Assembly: GCF_004526235.1 (NCBI RefSeq)
Contig: NZ_CP038159.1
Coordinates: 2,108,001-2,172,000 of the forward strand
DNA length: 64,000 bases
From: Sphingobacterium sp. CZ-2
GTDB lineage: Bacteria; Bacteroidota; Bacteroidia; Sphingobacteriales; Sphingobacteriaceae
Direction of reading: 5' to 3'
The position numbers and the translations under genes were made by a program. Numbering within the stretch: the first letter of the stretch is position 1; the number at the start of each line of letters is the position of its first letter. Shown piece by piece: positions 35,991-44,594 of this stretch. The notes beneath the pieces are model-generated. The model worked only from the letters and a program-made list of their open reading frames with translations, ran no database searches and was not told the DNA's origin.

Positions 35991-36455
35991 TTAATCCTGG
36001 TAAGGGCGGTTTAGGATAGCTTGTTGAATAACAGCCTGTCTAAGATCGAAGTGTTCGTTCTTGTCCAATTCCTCGACCTGAACAGGTTCTAATCTTTTCA
36101 ATTTGCCTTTTAGGTTTTCATTCCTGCGCTGTTGGTTTTGGGTTTGCAGCCTTTTTACTTCATCAGGAAGTTCTGATGCTGGTTCAGGCTTTCTTTCTTC
36201 CCTAATAACTGGTGCAGGTCTTCTTTCCTCTCTGATAACTGGTGCAGGTCTCCTTTCCTCTCTGATAACTGGTGCAGGACGTCGTTCTGGCTGCTTTTTT
36301 TGTTCGAATTCAGGATAATCTGTTACAGTCTGATGCTTTCGCTTTAACTCTTCCAAACGTTTTTTTGCTTTTGCTTGTTCCTCTTTATAAGACTGATAAA
36401 TCTTATAAATGATACCGGCAACCACCAATAGAACTATACCAAAAGGATTCTCCAT
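35991..36455 (-). CDS. Membrane-anchored repeat protein of unknown function
   Basis: A 154-residue protein with one N-terminal hydrophobic segment (about residues 5-18), then a charged helical region (YKEEQAKAKKRLEELKRK) and a low-complexity stretch of three exact 10-residue repeats (RRPAPVIREE) near residues 57-87. The rest is polar with a conserved-looking end (HFDLRQAVIQQAILNRPY). I do not recognise the family. The orientation is convergent with the omega-amidase gene, one base apart. It could be an inner-membrane protein with a proline-rich cytoplasmic tail, similar in build to many short Bacteroidota envelope proteins. Confidence 0.7.
   Translation of the reverse strand: MENPFGIVLLVVAGIIYKIYQSYKEEQAKAKKRLEELKRKHQTVTDYPEFEQKKQPERRPAPVIREERRPAPVIREERRPAPVIREERKPEPASELPDEVKRLQTQNQQRRNENLKGKLKRLEPVQVEELDKNEHFDLRQAVIQQAILNRPYQD
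36191..36280. repeat. Three 30-bp tandem repeats within the CDS
   Basis: Three consecutive 30-bp units ending in AACTGGTGCAGG are almost identical, encoding RRPAPVIREE on the minus strand. Copy number is likely to vary between strains. Confidence 0.9.
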
Positions 36456-36575
36456 AGGCTAAATATACTCATTTTTGAATGCTAATCCATTGTTGTCCAT
36501 AAAAAAATTTGCTTTTACCTATTTTTATTTTATTATTGCAATGTTAACTTGTTACCTTATTAACCTTTTTTCACA

Positions 36576-37016
36576 ATGATTAGCAATACACTGTATGCTG
36601 ATGAATTCTATTCCTTTCTAACGGGTAGAGTATCAACAGCAATTGGCCGAAGATTACAACGTAACTTCAAGGAGAGCGGATTAAACATTACTGCAGAACA
36701 ATGGAGTATCCTCTATTTTCTATGGGATGCAGAGGGATTGAGCCAACAGGAAATTGCGCGTCTTACCTTTAGGGATAAACCTTCCGTATCCAGGTTGATC
36801 TCTAACCTTGAAAAACAGAAGATCCTGGTAAGGGTGAACAGCAGTGGAGATAAGCGGACCAACCAGATTTATTTAACTGCATTGGGCCATAAGATCAAAG
36901 ATAAGTGTATGCTACAAGCAGAAAAAACTATCTCTGAGGCGATGTCTGGTGTCGATAAGAAATCGATGCAACAGGCTCAAGAACTCTTAGAGATAGTTTT
37001 TAACAATCTGAAGTAA
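36576..37016 (+). CDS. MarR-family transcriptional regulator
   Basis: A 146-residue winged-helix regulator. After a helical N-terminus come LNITAEQWSILYFLWDAEG, the recognition helix DKPSVSRLISNLEKQ, the wing with the conserved D-x-R (SSGDKRTNQIYLT) and C-terminal dimer helices. MarR proteins usually repress nearby transport or stress genes in response to small phenolic ligands; the target here is unknown. The neighbours are the glutamate-synthase-like gene (convergent) and the repeat protein (divergent). No cysteine sensor pair is visible, so the OhrR type is unlikely. Confidence 0.9.
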   Translation: MISNTLYADEFYSFLTGRVSTAIGRRLQRNFKESGLNITAEQWSILYFLWDAEGLSQQEIARLTFRDKPSVSRLISNLEKQKILVRVNSSGDKRTNQIYLTALGHKIKDKCMLQAEKTISEAMSGVDKKSMQQAQELLEIVFNNLK

Positions 37017-37030
37017 TCAGCAATATGATG

Positions 37031-38584
37031 TTAGTCGAATACTTCCGGAGCGAAGTCGCTACGGCTATTCACTAATTTTCCGGTAGATTTAAAGTAAATA
37101 TCCTGGAAACTCAAGGTCGTCTGGTTATCCACTTTACGGAAGAATTTCTCTGCAGAAACATCCTCCAATGTTTTGAAACCACATGCTTCCATAATTTCTA
37201 CAGTTGCGCGTAGGGTGTTTCTATGGAATTGGGCAACACGTACATATTTATCATCCACGTTCAATCCTTTGTAAAGGTGAGGCTGTTGTGTTGCCACCCC
37301 AACCGGACAAACGTCCTCATTACATTTCAGGGCTTGGATACATCCCAATGCGAACATCATTCCACGTGCAGAGTAACAAGCATCAGCACCCAAAGCAATA
37401 ACTTTCAGGATATCAAATCCTGTAACGATACGGCTGGATACAATGATCTTGATGTGTTTCTTCAATCCAAAGTTGATCAAGGTCGTGGTTACAAAGGCTA
37501 ATGCATCATACAATGGCATACCTAGGTTATCGGTAAACTCCAATGGTGCCGCACCGGTACCACCTTCCGAACCATCCACCGAGATAAAGTCTGGCATGAT
37601 CTGCGTTTCTTGCATCGCCTGACAGATATCAATAAACTCTTGTTTATCTCCGATACATAGTTTGAAACCAACCGGTTTACCATCCGATAGATCACGTAAT
37701 TGTTGGATGAAGTTCATCATGCCTACGGCAGAATTGAATGCGGAGTGCGCAGGAGGGGACATTACATCCGTTCCAGGTACAACGTGACGAATAGCAGCAA
37801 CCTCTGGGGTGTTCTTAGCCGCTGGAAGAATACCTCCATGACCAGGTTTTGCACCTTGGGAAAGCTTCAATTCGATCATCTTCACATATGGACGAGTAGA
37901 TTTTTCGCGGAATAGGTTTGGTTCAAAATAACCATTCTCATCCCTACATCCGAAATAACCTGTACCTACTTGCCAGATCAGATCTCCACCACTGATGTGG
38001 TATTGGCTGATACCCCCTTCACCTGTATTATGGGCAAAGTTCTGTAGGGCAGCACCCTTATTCAATGCGGTGATGGCCGTGCGGCTCAATGCACCGTAAC
38101 TCATCGCTGAGATGTTGAATACACTTAAACTATATGGTTGTTTACAGGCACTGTTCCCCACCATGGTACGAAGGTTATGGTCATCGATATGTACCGGGAA
38201 GATACTGTGCGCTGCCCATTCGTTTCCGATGGTTTGTGGGTCGGTCTGCATACCGAAAGCAACGGTTTCACGTTGGTTCTTCGCACGTTGGTAAACGATA
38301 CTTCTTTGGCGTCTGTTGAATGGACGACCATCGGTATCCGATTCCCAGAAATACTGACGTAATTCCGGACGGATAGACTCCAAGAAATAACGGAAATAAC
38401 CAACCAACGGGTAATTGCGCAAAATCGCGTGGCTTGTTTGAAAGCTGTGATATACCGCGACGATCAATAAAGGCATTGGGATCAGTAACAACCAGAACCA
38501 TCTTGGTGTAAAGATTAGACCAAAAGAGATGATAATCAAATTGATGACGATCATGATACCGAGAATGAGATTTCTTACAGGCAT
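37031..38584 (-). CDS. FMN-binding glutamate synthase-like protein
   Basis: A 517-residue protein corresponding to the FMN/synthase domain of GltB (about residues 90-500), without the glutaminase domain and with no GltD partner nearby. Two membrane segments occupy about residues 6-45. Visible landmarks are AFGMQTDPQTIGNEW, SYGALSRTAITALNKGA, AKPGHGGILPAAK, SVDGSEGGTGAAPLEF and NEDVCPVGVATQ, the last part of the Fe-S/FMN region. Such membrane-anchored single-domain proteins are common in Bacteroidota; the true substrate is not known, so glutamate synthesis should not be assumed. Confidence 0.88.
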   Translation of the reverse strand: MPVRNLILGIMIVINLIIISFGLIFTPRWFWLLLIPMPLLIVAVYHSFQTSHAILRNYPLVGYFRYFLESIRPELRQYFWESDTDGRPFNRRQRSIVYQRAKNQRETVAFGMQTDPQTIGNEWAAHSIFPVHIDDHNLRTMVGNSACKQPYSLSVFNISAMSYGALSRTAITALNKGAALQNFAHNTGEGGISQYHISGGDLIWQVGTGYFGCRDENGYFEPNLFREKSTRPYVKMIELKLSQGAKPGHGGILPAAKNTPEVAAIRHVVPGTDVMSPPAHSAFNSAVGMMNFIQQLRDLSDGKPVGFKLCIGDKQEFIDICQAMQETQIMPDFISVDGSEGGTGAAPLEFTDNLGMPLYDALAFVTTTLINFGLKKHIKIIVSSRIVTGFDILKVIALGADACYSARGMMFALGCIQALKCNEDVCPVGVATQQPHLYKGLNVDDKYVRVAQFHRNTLRATVEIMEACGFKTLEDVSAEKFFRKVDNQTTLSFQDIYFKSTGKLVNSRSDFAPEVFD

Positions 38585-38626
38585 GATGCTTATAATTTTG
38601 CTTATTTTAATTCTTTAATTAAGATG

Positions 38627-38634
38627 CAAAATTA
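38627..38634 (-). promoter_or_regulatory. Candidate -7 box of the glutamate-synthase-like gene
   Basis: TAATTTTG on the minus strand matches TAnnTTTG, about 43 bp before the ATG. The -33 region has TTT where TTG is expected, 20 bases upstream. Confidence 0.35.
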
Positions 38635-38691
38635 GGATTTACTTGCTGATAAAAAAAGAATTAATCCCGTCCGAGAAGATTTAGTGAATTA

Positions 38692-39474
38692 TTAATTTTC
38701 TCCGTCCTTCGCTCTTGTTTTTGTAATAAGGTCGGATATTTTTTGGTAAATAAGTTGCCAATCAGGATTGCTGCTGATAAACTGCAAATGCTTCTGCATC
38801 GTAGTTTTGTCATTTCGGATGGCAGGGCCCGTCTGAACCTGCTCAGGAAGGTGATTTTGGACCTTCGCAGCGGTTTCTGATATGATGGGACGGATCAGAT
38901 CGAAAGGTAATTGATGGCTTGCTAAAAGCTCATAGGCCACCTGAAATAAGGCATTGGAAAAGTTGTTCGCAAAGACCGCCGAAACATGGATCGCCAAGCG
39001 CTGTTCGCTACTACAAGGAAATACCTTAGCAGATATTTCTGTAACAAAATCCATTAATTGCTGCTGTATTTCGGCTGTTGATCCTTCTATTCCGAAGGGT
39101 ACAGCAGAAAGGTCAAGGTCTACTTCTTTTGAAAAACTCTGCACCGGATAGATCACGCCATATCTTTCCAAGGTATGCAACACCTGCATATCCGTAGCAC
39201 CTGAACAATGCACGAAAACACCGTTCCATGCCGGGCTAAGCTGCTCAACGATCTCAGGAATGGCCGAATCACTCACGGCCAACAGATAAAGATTGGCATC
39301 TTTACTAATCTCCGAAAGATCTGAAATTGCCTGGGCAGATAATACATTAGCCAATGCGGCAGCATTGGCTAATGTTCTACTGTATACTTGCATGATTTCA
39401 TGATGTCCTGTAGCAAAAATGGCTTTCCCCAAATGGGTTGCTATATTTCCGCTGCCTATCAGAACGATTTTCAT
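38692..39474 (-). CDS. Rossmann / DUF2520 domain protein
   Basis: A 260-residue protein with an N-terminal NAD(P)-binding fold (VLIGSGNIATHLGKAI) and a C-terminal DUF2520 domain (HVSAVFANNFSNALF; TGPAIRNDKTTMQKHL). The layout resembles F420-dependent or NADP-dependent reductases (ProC/ketopantoate reductase-like), but the reaction is unknown. The ATG overlaps the ccmF stop by 4 bp (ATGA), so it is translated with ccmF. That pairing may be positional only, as the protein has no signal peptide or heme motif. Confidence 0.85.
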   Translation of the reverse strand: MKIVLIGSGNIATHLGKAIFATGHHEIMQVYSRTLANAAALANVLSAQAISDLSEISKDANLYLLAVSDSAIPEIVEQLSPAWNGVFVHCSGATDMQVLHTLERYGVIYPVQSFSKEVDLDLSAVPFGIEGSTAEIQQQLMDFVTEISAKVFPCSSEQRLAIHVSAVFANNFSNALFQVAYELLASHQLPFDLIRPIISETAAKVQNHLPEQVQTGPAIRNDKTTMQKHLQFISSNPDWQLIYQKISDLITKTRAKDGEN

Positions 39475-41945
39475 GACACCAGTTCCTCGCGGTTTTGTTT
39501 GTTTCTTCCGTCCTTAACACGGCGATAGATCGCCATACAGAATCCAATGGTCATGACGATGGTACCACACCAGAAGAAATTGATATATGGGAATTTGATG
39601 GCTTTGAATACCACCCATTTTTTCTGAGGCAATGGTTTTTGGTAGGCCATTAATTCCAATTTTTTATCAGCCGGCAATACCTTCGTAAACCGGAACATTA
39701 ATCCTTGCTCTTCCACCGTTTTCGGGAAATCGAAGTAATTGTTGTTTTTCAGTACAAAAACTGGTTCTACAGGATATTCTTTTCCTTCCGCAGAAACCAC
39801 TTTGATCTTCATTTTGACCATCAGGTCATTCTCGCCCTTGGACATGTTCTCTACCGTTGCATTATGGTCTAGGCTTTCAATCACATAGTAACCATTTCTG
39901 TAACGTAAGGTATCTCCTACCGCCACCTTATAGGTCGCCGGTTCATCGTATTCTTCTAAATTGGTTCCTTCGCCTTCTTGCTTCGGAGTGGCAGCCGCCT
40001 GCGAATCCGATGCTGCAGCCGTGATCAAGGTATAGATATCATGGGTCAGGAAATGTTTGGTACCTGGAGTACCGATCAATCCACCCATTTGCGGGTTGTT
40101 CTGTGCAAATGGTGTTAGGATAAAGGATTCCAACATCTGCCCGGTTTCCTCATCGATTTTTTCGTACTTGATCTTGTAGAACACATTTGGAGCCGCTACG
40201 GAATCTCCCACGTAGGTGATCTTGTATTCACCCATCTGTACAGGCTCGCCTTCGGTCAGGAACAGGTTTTCGCCTGGCTTTTCCACTTTATCGAAACCTG
40301 CTACCGCGATGTAGTTTTCCTGGTTCACCGAGATCACCTCATTGGTCGCTGCCGCAATAAGGGCACCGATCAATAACAATCCAAATCCGATGTGTGATAC
40401 CGCAGATCCGGCCAATCTCCATTTTCCTTTAAAGGCATCGCCCAAGATCCTTAGGTTTGCCAGGATACAGAAAACTGCAGAGAAAGTAATCAAGATATAC
40501 ATCACATTGGTATATACATGGGTAAAATAGATGATCACCGCAGATATCAGGATCGCGAAAACAAAGGAAGCCAGGGTGGCTGCCCAGAATTTTTTCGAGT
40601 CCGAACGTTTGTATTTCAGGAATTGGGTAAAGGCAGTCAAAAGCATCACCACGACCGCAAATGCCCCTTGCCATTTGTTATAATGCGGGATAGGGTCGAT
40701 TGGAGGCGCTACTTTGGTACCGAACAAAGCATTGAATACCGGAATGGAAGTCGTGGCGATCATCTGCACACAGGCAACTGTAAGCACCAAGGCACCGATG
40801 AACAACCAGAACTCTCTGGAATAGATTTCTTCCTCTTTCTGAGTGCTCGGCATTCCTTTTTTGCGGGTTACCAAGAAGAAGATCATTAAGCCCAGGAAAG
40901 TCAGGTTGAAGATGATCAATTGGCCAGACATCCCTAAACTGGTGAAGGAGTGTACCGAGGTTTCACCAAGGATTCCACTTCTCGTCAAATAGGAGGCATA
41001 AATTACCAATACAAAACTGATCAGACATAGAAATGCCGAGGTAAAATAAGCATGGCCAGAATTCTTGAATGCGATCATTACATGGACCGCGGCAATCAGC
41101 GTGAACCAAGGAATGATAGAAACGTTTTCTACCGGATCCCAAGCCCAGAAACCACCAAAGTTCAAGGCTTCATAAGCCCAGAAAGAACCCATAATAATTC
41201 CAGCTCCCAGGATCATCACGGCAAATAATGCCCAAGGCAACCCAGGGTTGATCCATTCTTTATATCTTTTTTGCCATAAACCAGCTGCGGCATAGGTAAA
41301 AGGAACGATCATCGACGCAAAACCCAAGAAAAGGGTAGGCGGGTGGATGACCATCCAATAGTTTTGTAGTAAAGGGTTCAGTCCGCGACCATCCTTGATC
41401 ATGCTCAAGTAGTTAGGGTCGTTCAGGATAGGCCAGGTCATGGCTTCGCGCAACAGAATAAAAGGCGAACTACCGATCCTGCTGCCGAATATTTCAACAC
41501 CAATAAGCATGGAGGATAAAAACAATTGGCAGAGCATTACAAAGGTCATTACTGGTGCTTCCCAGGATTTGGATTTAAAGACCAAAACGATACCCAGGAT
41601 CACCTGCCAGAACATCCATAACCAAAAACTACCTTCTTGACCTTCCCAGAATGCCGAAATGATATAGTGGGTAGGCAGGGTAGTGGATGAATGTGCCCAG
41701 GCGTAATGATATTCGAATAAATGATTGTAGATGATGTAGAAAAGGGTTGCTCCGATCACAAAAATGGAAAGGGCATTTAGCCAGAAGCCGATTCGCCCTA
41801 ATTTTTTCCATGAAGTCTCTTCAGGGTTTTTTGCGGCAAAGAAATAGGATATAAGGGAAAATAGGGCTGCACCAAAGGAAAGGATGACAAAGAATTGCCC
41901 GATCTGTCCTGGTAGCAGATTTTCTCCTACGAATTTAACGTCCAT
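39471..41945 (-). CDS. ccmF: Cytochrome c maturation protein CcmF
   Basis: Heme lyase subunit of the system I pathway, 824 residues, polytopic. The WWD-type heme-handling motif is present as NFGGFWAWDPVEN near residue 275, preceded by HYIISAFWEGQEGSFWLW (about 92-109) and VIHPPTLFLGFA. After the membrane core there is a large periplasmic insertion (about 545-775) and a final membrane segment. CcmF attaches heme from CcmE to CXXCH apocytochromes with a thiol-reducing partner. It lies 47 bp downstream of ccmE, while ccmA-D and ccmG/H are not in the window. Confidence 0.94.
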   Translation of the reverse strand: MDVKFVGENLLPGQIGQFFVILSFGAALFSLISYFFAAKNPEETSWKKLGRIGFWLNALSIFVIGATLFYIIYNHLFEYHYAWAHSSTTLPTHYIISAFWEGQEGSFWLWMFWQVILGIVLVFKSKSWEAPVMTFVMLCQLFLSSMLIGVEIFGSRIGSSPFILLREAMTWPILNDPNYLSMIKDGRGLNPLLQNYWMVIHPPTLFLGFASMIVPFTYAAAGLWQKRYKEWINPGLPWALFAVMILGAGIIMGSFWAYEALNFGGFWAWDPVENVSIIPWFTLIAAVHVMIAFKNSGHAYFTSAFLCLISFVLVIYASYLTRSGILGETSVHSFTSLGMSGQLIIFNLTFLGLMIFFLVTRKKGMPSTQKEEEIYSREFWLFIGALVLTVACVQMIATTSIPVFNALFGTKVAPPIDPIPHYNKWQGAFAVVVMLLTAFTQFLKYKRSDSKKFWAATLASFVFAILISAVIIYFTHVYTNVMYILITFSAVFCILANLRILGDAFKGKWRLAGSAVSHIGFGLLLIGALIAAATNEVISVNQENYIAVAGFDKVEKPGENLFLTEGEPVQMGEYKITYVGDSVAAPNVFYKIKYEKIDEETGQMLESFILTPFAQNNPQMGGLIGTPGTKHFLTHDIYTLITAAASDSQAAATPKQEGEGTNLEEYDEPATYKVAVGDTLRYRNGYYVIESLDHNATVENMSKGENDLMVKMKIKVVSAEGKEYPVEPVFVLKNNNYFDFPKTVEEQGLMFRFTKVLPADKKLELMAYQKPLPQKKWVVFKAIKFPYINFFWCGTIVMTIGFCMAIYRRVKDGRNKQNREELVS

Positions 41946-41992
41946 GTGTTGTTATGACTGATTTATTTACGATTGCTGTTATTGGGGGTCGC

Positions 41993-42412
41993 TTAGTTAA
42001 CGAATGCTGTTTTAGGCTCCGCTGTCGTTTCGATAACCTCCATTTGATCTTGATTGTATTTCGAAGGACATTTCATCAAGATTTTACTCGCATGGAACGT
42101 ATTACCTTCCATTTTGCCAGTCAATACGATCTGCTCCGAACGTTCGATATCCTGCGGTTTGGAACCATTGAATACCACCTGACATTCCGTGCTGTCGTTA
42201 TCATACATGTAAAAAGAGAAGTGATTGGCATCCTTTACCGGATCGTACATCAACTCCTTGTCTTTATTCAACACCCCAACCACGTACAATTCTGTCTGTT
42301 TTTCCTTTGCTTCGCTAAAGGTAGAATAAGTGCTGGAATCGGTGTAAATGACCAAAATCATCGCAATCGCGATCGCAATGATTCCAATTAAAATGATTGA
42401 ACTTTTCTTCAT
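41993..42412 (-). CDS. ccmE: Cytochrome c maturation protein CcmE (CxxxY type)
   Basis: Periplasmic heme chaperone, 139 residues, with one N-terminal anchor (about residues 6-24) and an OB-fold domain (LYVVGVLNKDKE; YMYDNDSTECQVVFNG; IVLTGKMEGNTFHASKIL). In E. coli CcmE the heme is bound covalently through the His of a HxxxY motif at the end of the fold. Here that place reads LMKCPSKYN, so Cys replaces His while Tyr remains. This CxxxY form is known from some archaea and Desulfovibrio. It is co-transcribed with ccmF. The short C-terminal tail has no other candidate ligand. Confidence 0.93.
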   Translation of the reverse strand: MKKSSIILIGIIAIAIAMILVIYTDSSTYSTFSEAKEKQTELYVVGVLNKDKELMYDPVKDANHFSFYMYDNDSTECQVVFNGSKPQDIERSEQIVLTGKMEGNTFHASKILMKCPSKYNQDQMEVIETTAEPKTAFVN

Positions 42413-42439
42413 TTTCTACAATAAACTATTATCCAACTG

Positions 42440-42447
42440 CAAATTTA
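42440..42447 (-). promoter_or_regulatory. -7 box before ccmE
   Basis: TAAATTTG on the minus strand matches TAnnTTTG, 28-35 bp before the ccmE ATG. No TTG was found at the -33 spacing. Confidence 0.4.
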
Positions 42448-42509
42448 CGAAATAGGAAGCTAAGGAATGAAAATAGCAAATTTTTGCAGTTATTTAGAAT
42501 TGTTCTAAT

Positions 42510-43742
42510 CTAGGCTTCCAAACTGTCTTCTTCAAATTTTTCCCCCGAAAACTTGGTCACCAGCAGACCCGCCACGGTATCACCTGTCGCATTCAATACT
42601 GTTGCTAAAGGGTCCACCAAGGCTCCGATGATCAAAATTGCTGGAACAGCCTCATTCGGAATGCCATAGATGGAGATCATCAACATTTCCCCGATAAAAC
42701 CGCCATTCGGAATTCCGCCAGCAACCATCGATACCAATACGGTTATTCCCACAGCGGTGATCAAGGTCGCAGGTTCAAAAAAGTTCCATCCTAAAATAGA
42801 AAAGGCTACATAGATCTTCAAAATGGAAGAGATTGCCGACCCATTTTTATATAAGGTATTTCCGATAGGCACCACAATACTGGCGATTTCCTTCGGGATA
42901 CCCATTTTATTGGCCGCCAATAGGTTGGCAGGCAATGTTGCCAAGCTGCTACAGGTACTCAATGCTGTTAACGATGGCGAGATATTATGTTTCCAATAGG
43001 AACCTACACCCTTTGTTCCACGTGATACAAAGGCATAAAAACTAAAGGCCAGGATAAAAAACACCAATCCAAAACCATAATAGAATCCTAGCGGTTTGGC
43101 ATAGAATCCGAACAGATCCGGTCCCAATGTTTTGACTTGGTAGGCAAAATAAGCTCCCAAACCAATGGGCCCAACTTTCATGATCAAGGTCAAGAGGTTT
43201 TCCATGACTTTATTACCTGCATTCAGGAAAGCGGTGAACTGCCTTCCTGCTTCTCCCGATTTTCGAGTGGCCACTCCTACCAGTAGGGCGAAGATCACAA
43301 AGGCTAATATACTTTTACGAGAAAGGAGATTCGCAAATTCATCTACGGTTAAGAATCGTACGATGCGGTCGCCCCAGGTTTCATTCGCATTCCCGGTAAT
43401 AGGTTCCAATACAGCTGAAGCATCCTTGATCGCTGTAACAGGAAAGGCCCATAAACCAGCAATGGTAGCAACAGCGGCAATAACGATGGTCAAAACGAAC
43501 ACGATGGTCATGATGACGATGGTTCGCCCCAATTTCTTGCTGTCTTCAATATTGGCAATGGATGAAGAAATCGCAAAAAACAATAAGGGGATTACAGAAA
43601 CGAACAATAAGTTCAGAAAGATATCTCCGATAGGTTTCAGGATATCAACCAATTGTGGCGCAAATAGCCCAATTAGACTACCGATGCTTATCCCTAACAG
43701 AAGTAAGATAATACTTCCGTAATTTTTTAAAAGGTTGTTCAT
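42510..43742 (-). CDS. Dicarboxylate/amino acid:cation symporter (DAACS)
   Basis: A 410-residue secondary transporter of the glutamate/aspartate/C4-dicarboxylate family with about eight membrane segments and two hairpin loops. The serine-rich hairpin is present as LTALSTCSSLATLPANL, and the NxxxD cation-binding motif as LVDPLATVLNATGDTVAGLL. The substrate (glutamate, aspartate or a dicarboxylate) cannot be fixed by sequence alone. It diverges from mnmD across a ~70-bp gap, so the two promoters are closely packed. Confidence 0.9.
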   Translation of the reverse strand: MNNLLKNYGSIILLLLGISIGSLIGLFAPQLVDILKPIGDIFLNLLFVSVIPLLFFAISSSIANIEDSKKLGRTIVIMTIVFVLTIVIAAVATIAGLWAFPVTAIKDASAVLEPITGNANETWGDRIVRFLTVDEFANLLSRKSILAFVIFALLVGVATRKSGEAGRQFTAFLNAGNKVMENLLTLIMKVGPIGLGAYFAYQVKTLGPDLFGFYAKPLGFYYGFGLVFFILAFSFYAFVSRGTKGVGSYWKHNISPSLTALSTCSSLATLPANLLAANKMGIPKEIASIVVPIGNTLYKNGSAISSILKIYVAFSILGWNFFEPATLITAVGITVLVSMVAGGIPNGGFIGEMLMISIYGIPNEAVPAILIIGALVDPLATVLNATGDTVAGLLVTKFSGEKFEEDSLEA

Positions 43743-43789
43743 TTAAGTAATTTGTTAAGGCTAAATTAATTGTTTTTTTGAGAATCTTG

Positions 43790-43797
43790 TAGATTTG
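43790..43797 (+). promoter_or_regulatory. -7 box before mnmD
   Basis: TAGATTTG matches TAnnTTTG, 16 bp before the ATG at 43813. A TTG lies 17 bp upstream, slightly short of the usual 19-21. Confidence 0.4.
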
Positions 43798-43812
43798 CAG
43801 AAAATAAGCAAC

Positions 43813-44478
43813 ATGGAATTTGTAAATACCGGCGATGGATCCAAAACATTATATCATGAAGAAGTGGGCGAGCACTACCATTCCAAGCATGGTGCCTATC
43901 AGGAAAGCATCCATGTTTTCTTAAAGACCGGCCTACAATATTGGTTGGAAAAGGAAAATAAACAGGCTGCTGCCATTCTGGAGATCGGATTTGGAACAGG
44001 TTTGAATTTTTTGCTTAGTGCAGATTGGGCGATGAAAAATAAGGTGGGCTTGGATTATGTGGGTATTGAGGCCTATCCCTTGGAAAAGGATCTCTTGGTT
44101 CAGTCCGGTTATGATAGTTATATAGCAAATGAACTTTGGACTTCCTTTATTAAAGAATATGAAACAGCGCAACAAGGAAAAACCCAAATTATCGAACATA
44201 TACTTCTAAAAATTGCGGTTCAAAAAGTGATGGACTTTCAGACCGATCAAATGTTTGATGTTATCTATTTCGATGCTTTTGCCGAAATCCATCAGCCGGA
44301 GATGTGGACCGCGGAAACATTGTCTCATGTGGTTCAGTTCCTGAACCCAGGTGGTGTCTTTGTAACTTACGCCATTACCGGAAATCTAAAAAGAGCCATG
44401 AAAGCTTTAGGGTTCAGCATTGAAAAGGCAGCAGGTGCTCCCGGCAAAAGAGAAATGCTTAGAGCTACGAAGCTATAA
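43813..44478 (+). CDS. mnmD: MnmD-like tRNA mnm5s2U methyltransferase
   Basis: A 221-residue SAM-dependent methyltransferase equivalent to the N-terminal (MnmC2) half of MnmC, which finishes the mnm5s2U wobble modification of certain tRNAs. Landmarks are GEHYHSKHGAYQESIHVF, the SAM-binding ILEIGFGTGLNFL (about 56-68), VIYFDAFAEIHQPEMW and the C-terminal AAGAPGKREMLRA. The FAD-dependent MnmC1 domain is missing, as in organisms with standalone MnmD. The start at 43813 is an ATG; the TTG further upstream lies within the promoter box. Confidence 0.83.
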   Translation: MEFVNTGDGSKTLYHEEVGEHYHSKHGAYQESIHVFLKTGLQYWLEKENKQAAAILEIGFGTGLNFLLSADWAMKNKVGLDYVGIEAYPLEKDLLVQSGYDSYIANELWTSFIKEYETAQQGKTQIIEHILLKIAVQKVMDFQTDQMFDVIYFDAFAEIHQPEMWTAETLSHVVQFLNPGGVFVTYAITGNLKRAMKALGFSIEKAAGAPGKREMLRATKL

Positions 44479-44594
44479 CTAAATTAACTTTAATAATTTT
44501 TTGATAAATAAAGTCTTTTCCGTAGAAATGCTGTTTTTGTAAAAAAGTTATTGACAAATTTTTCTTTATTTTCTTCACTAAATTTTATTTCAAC

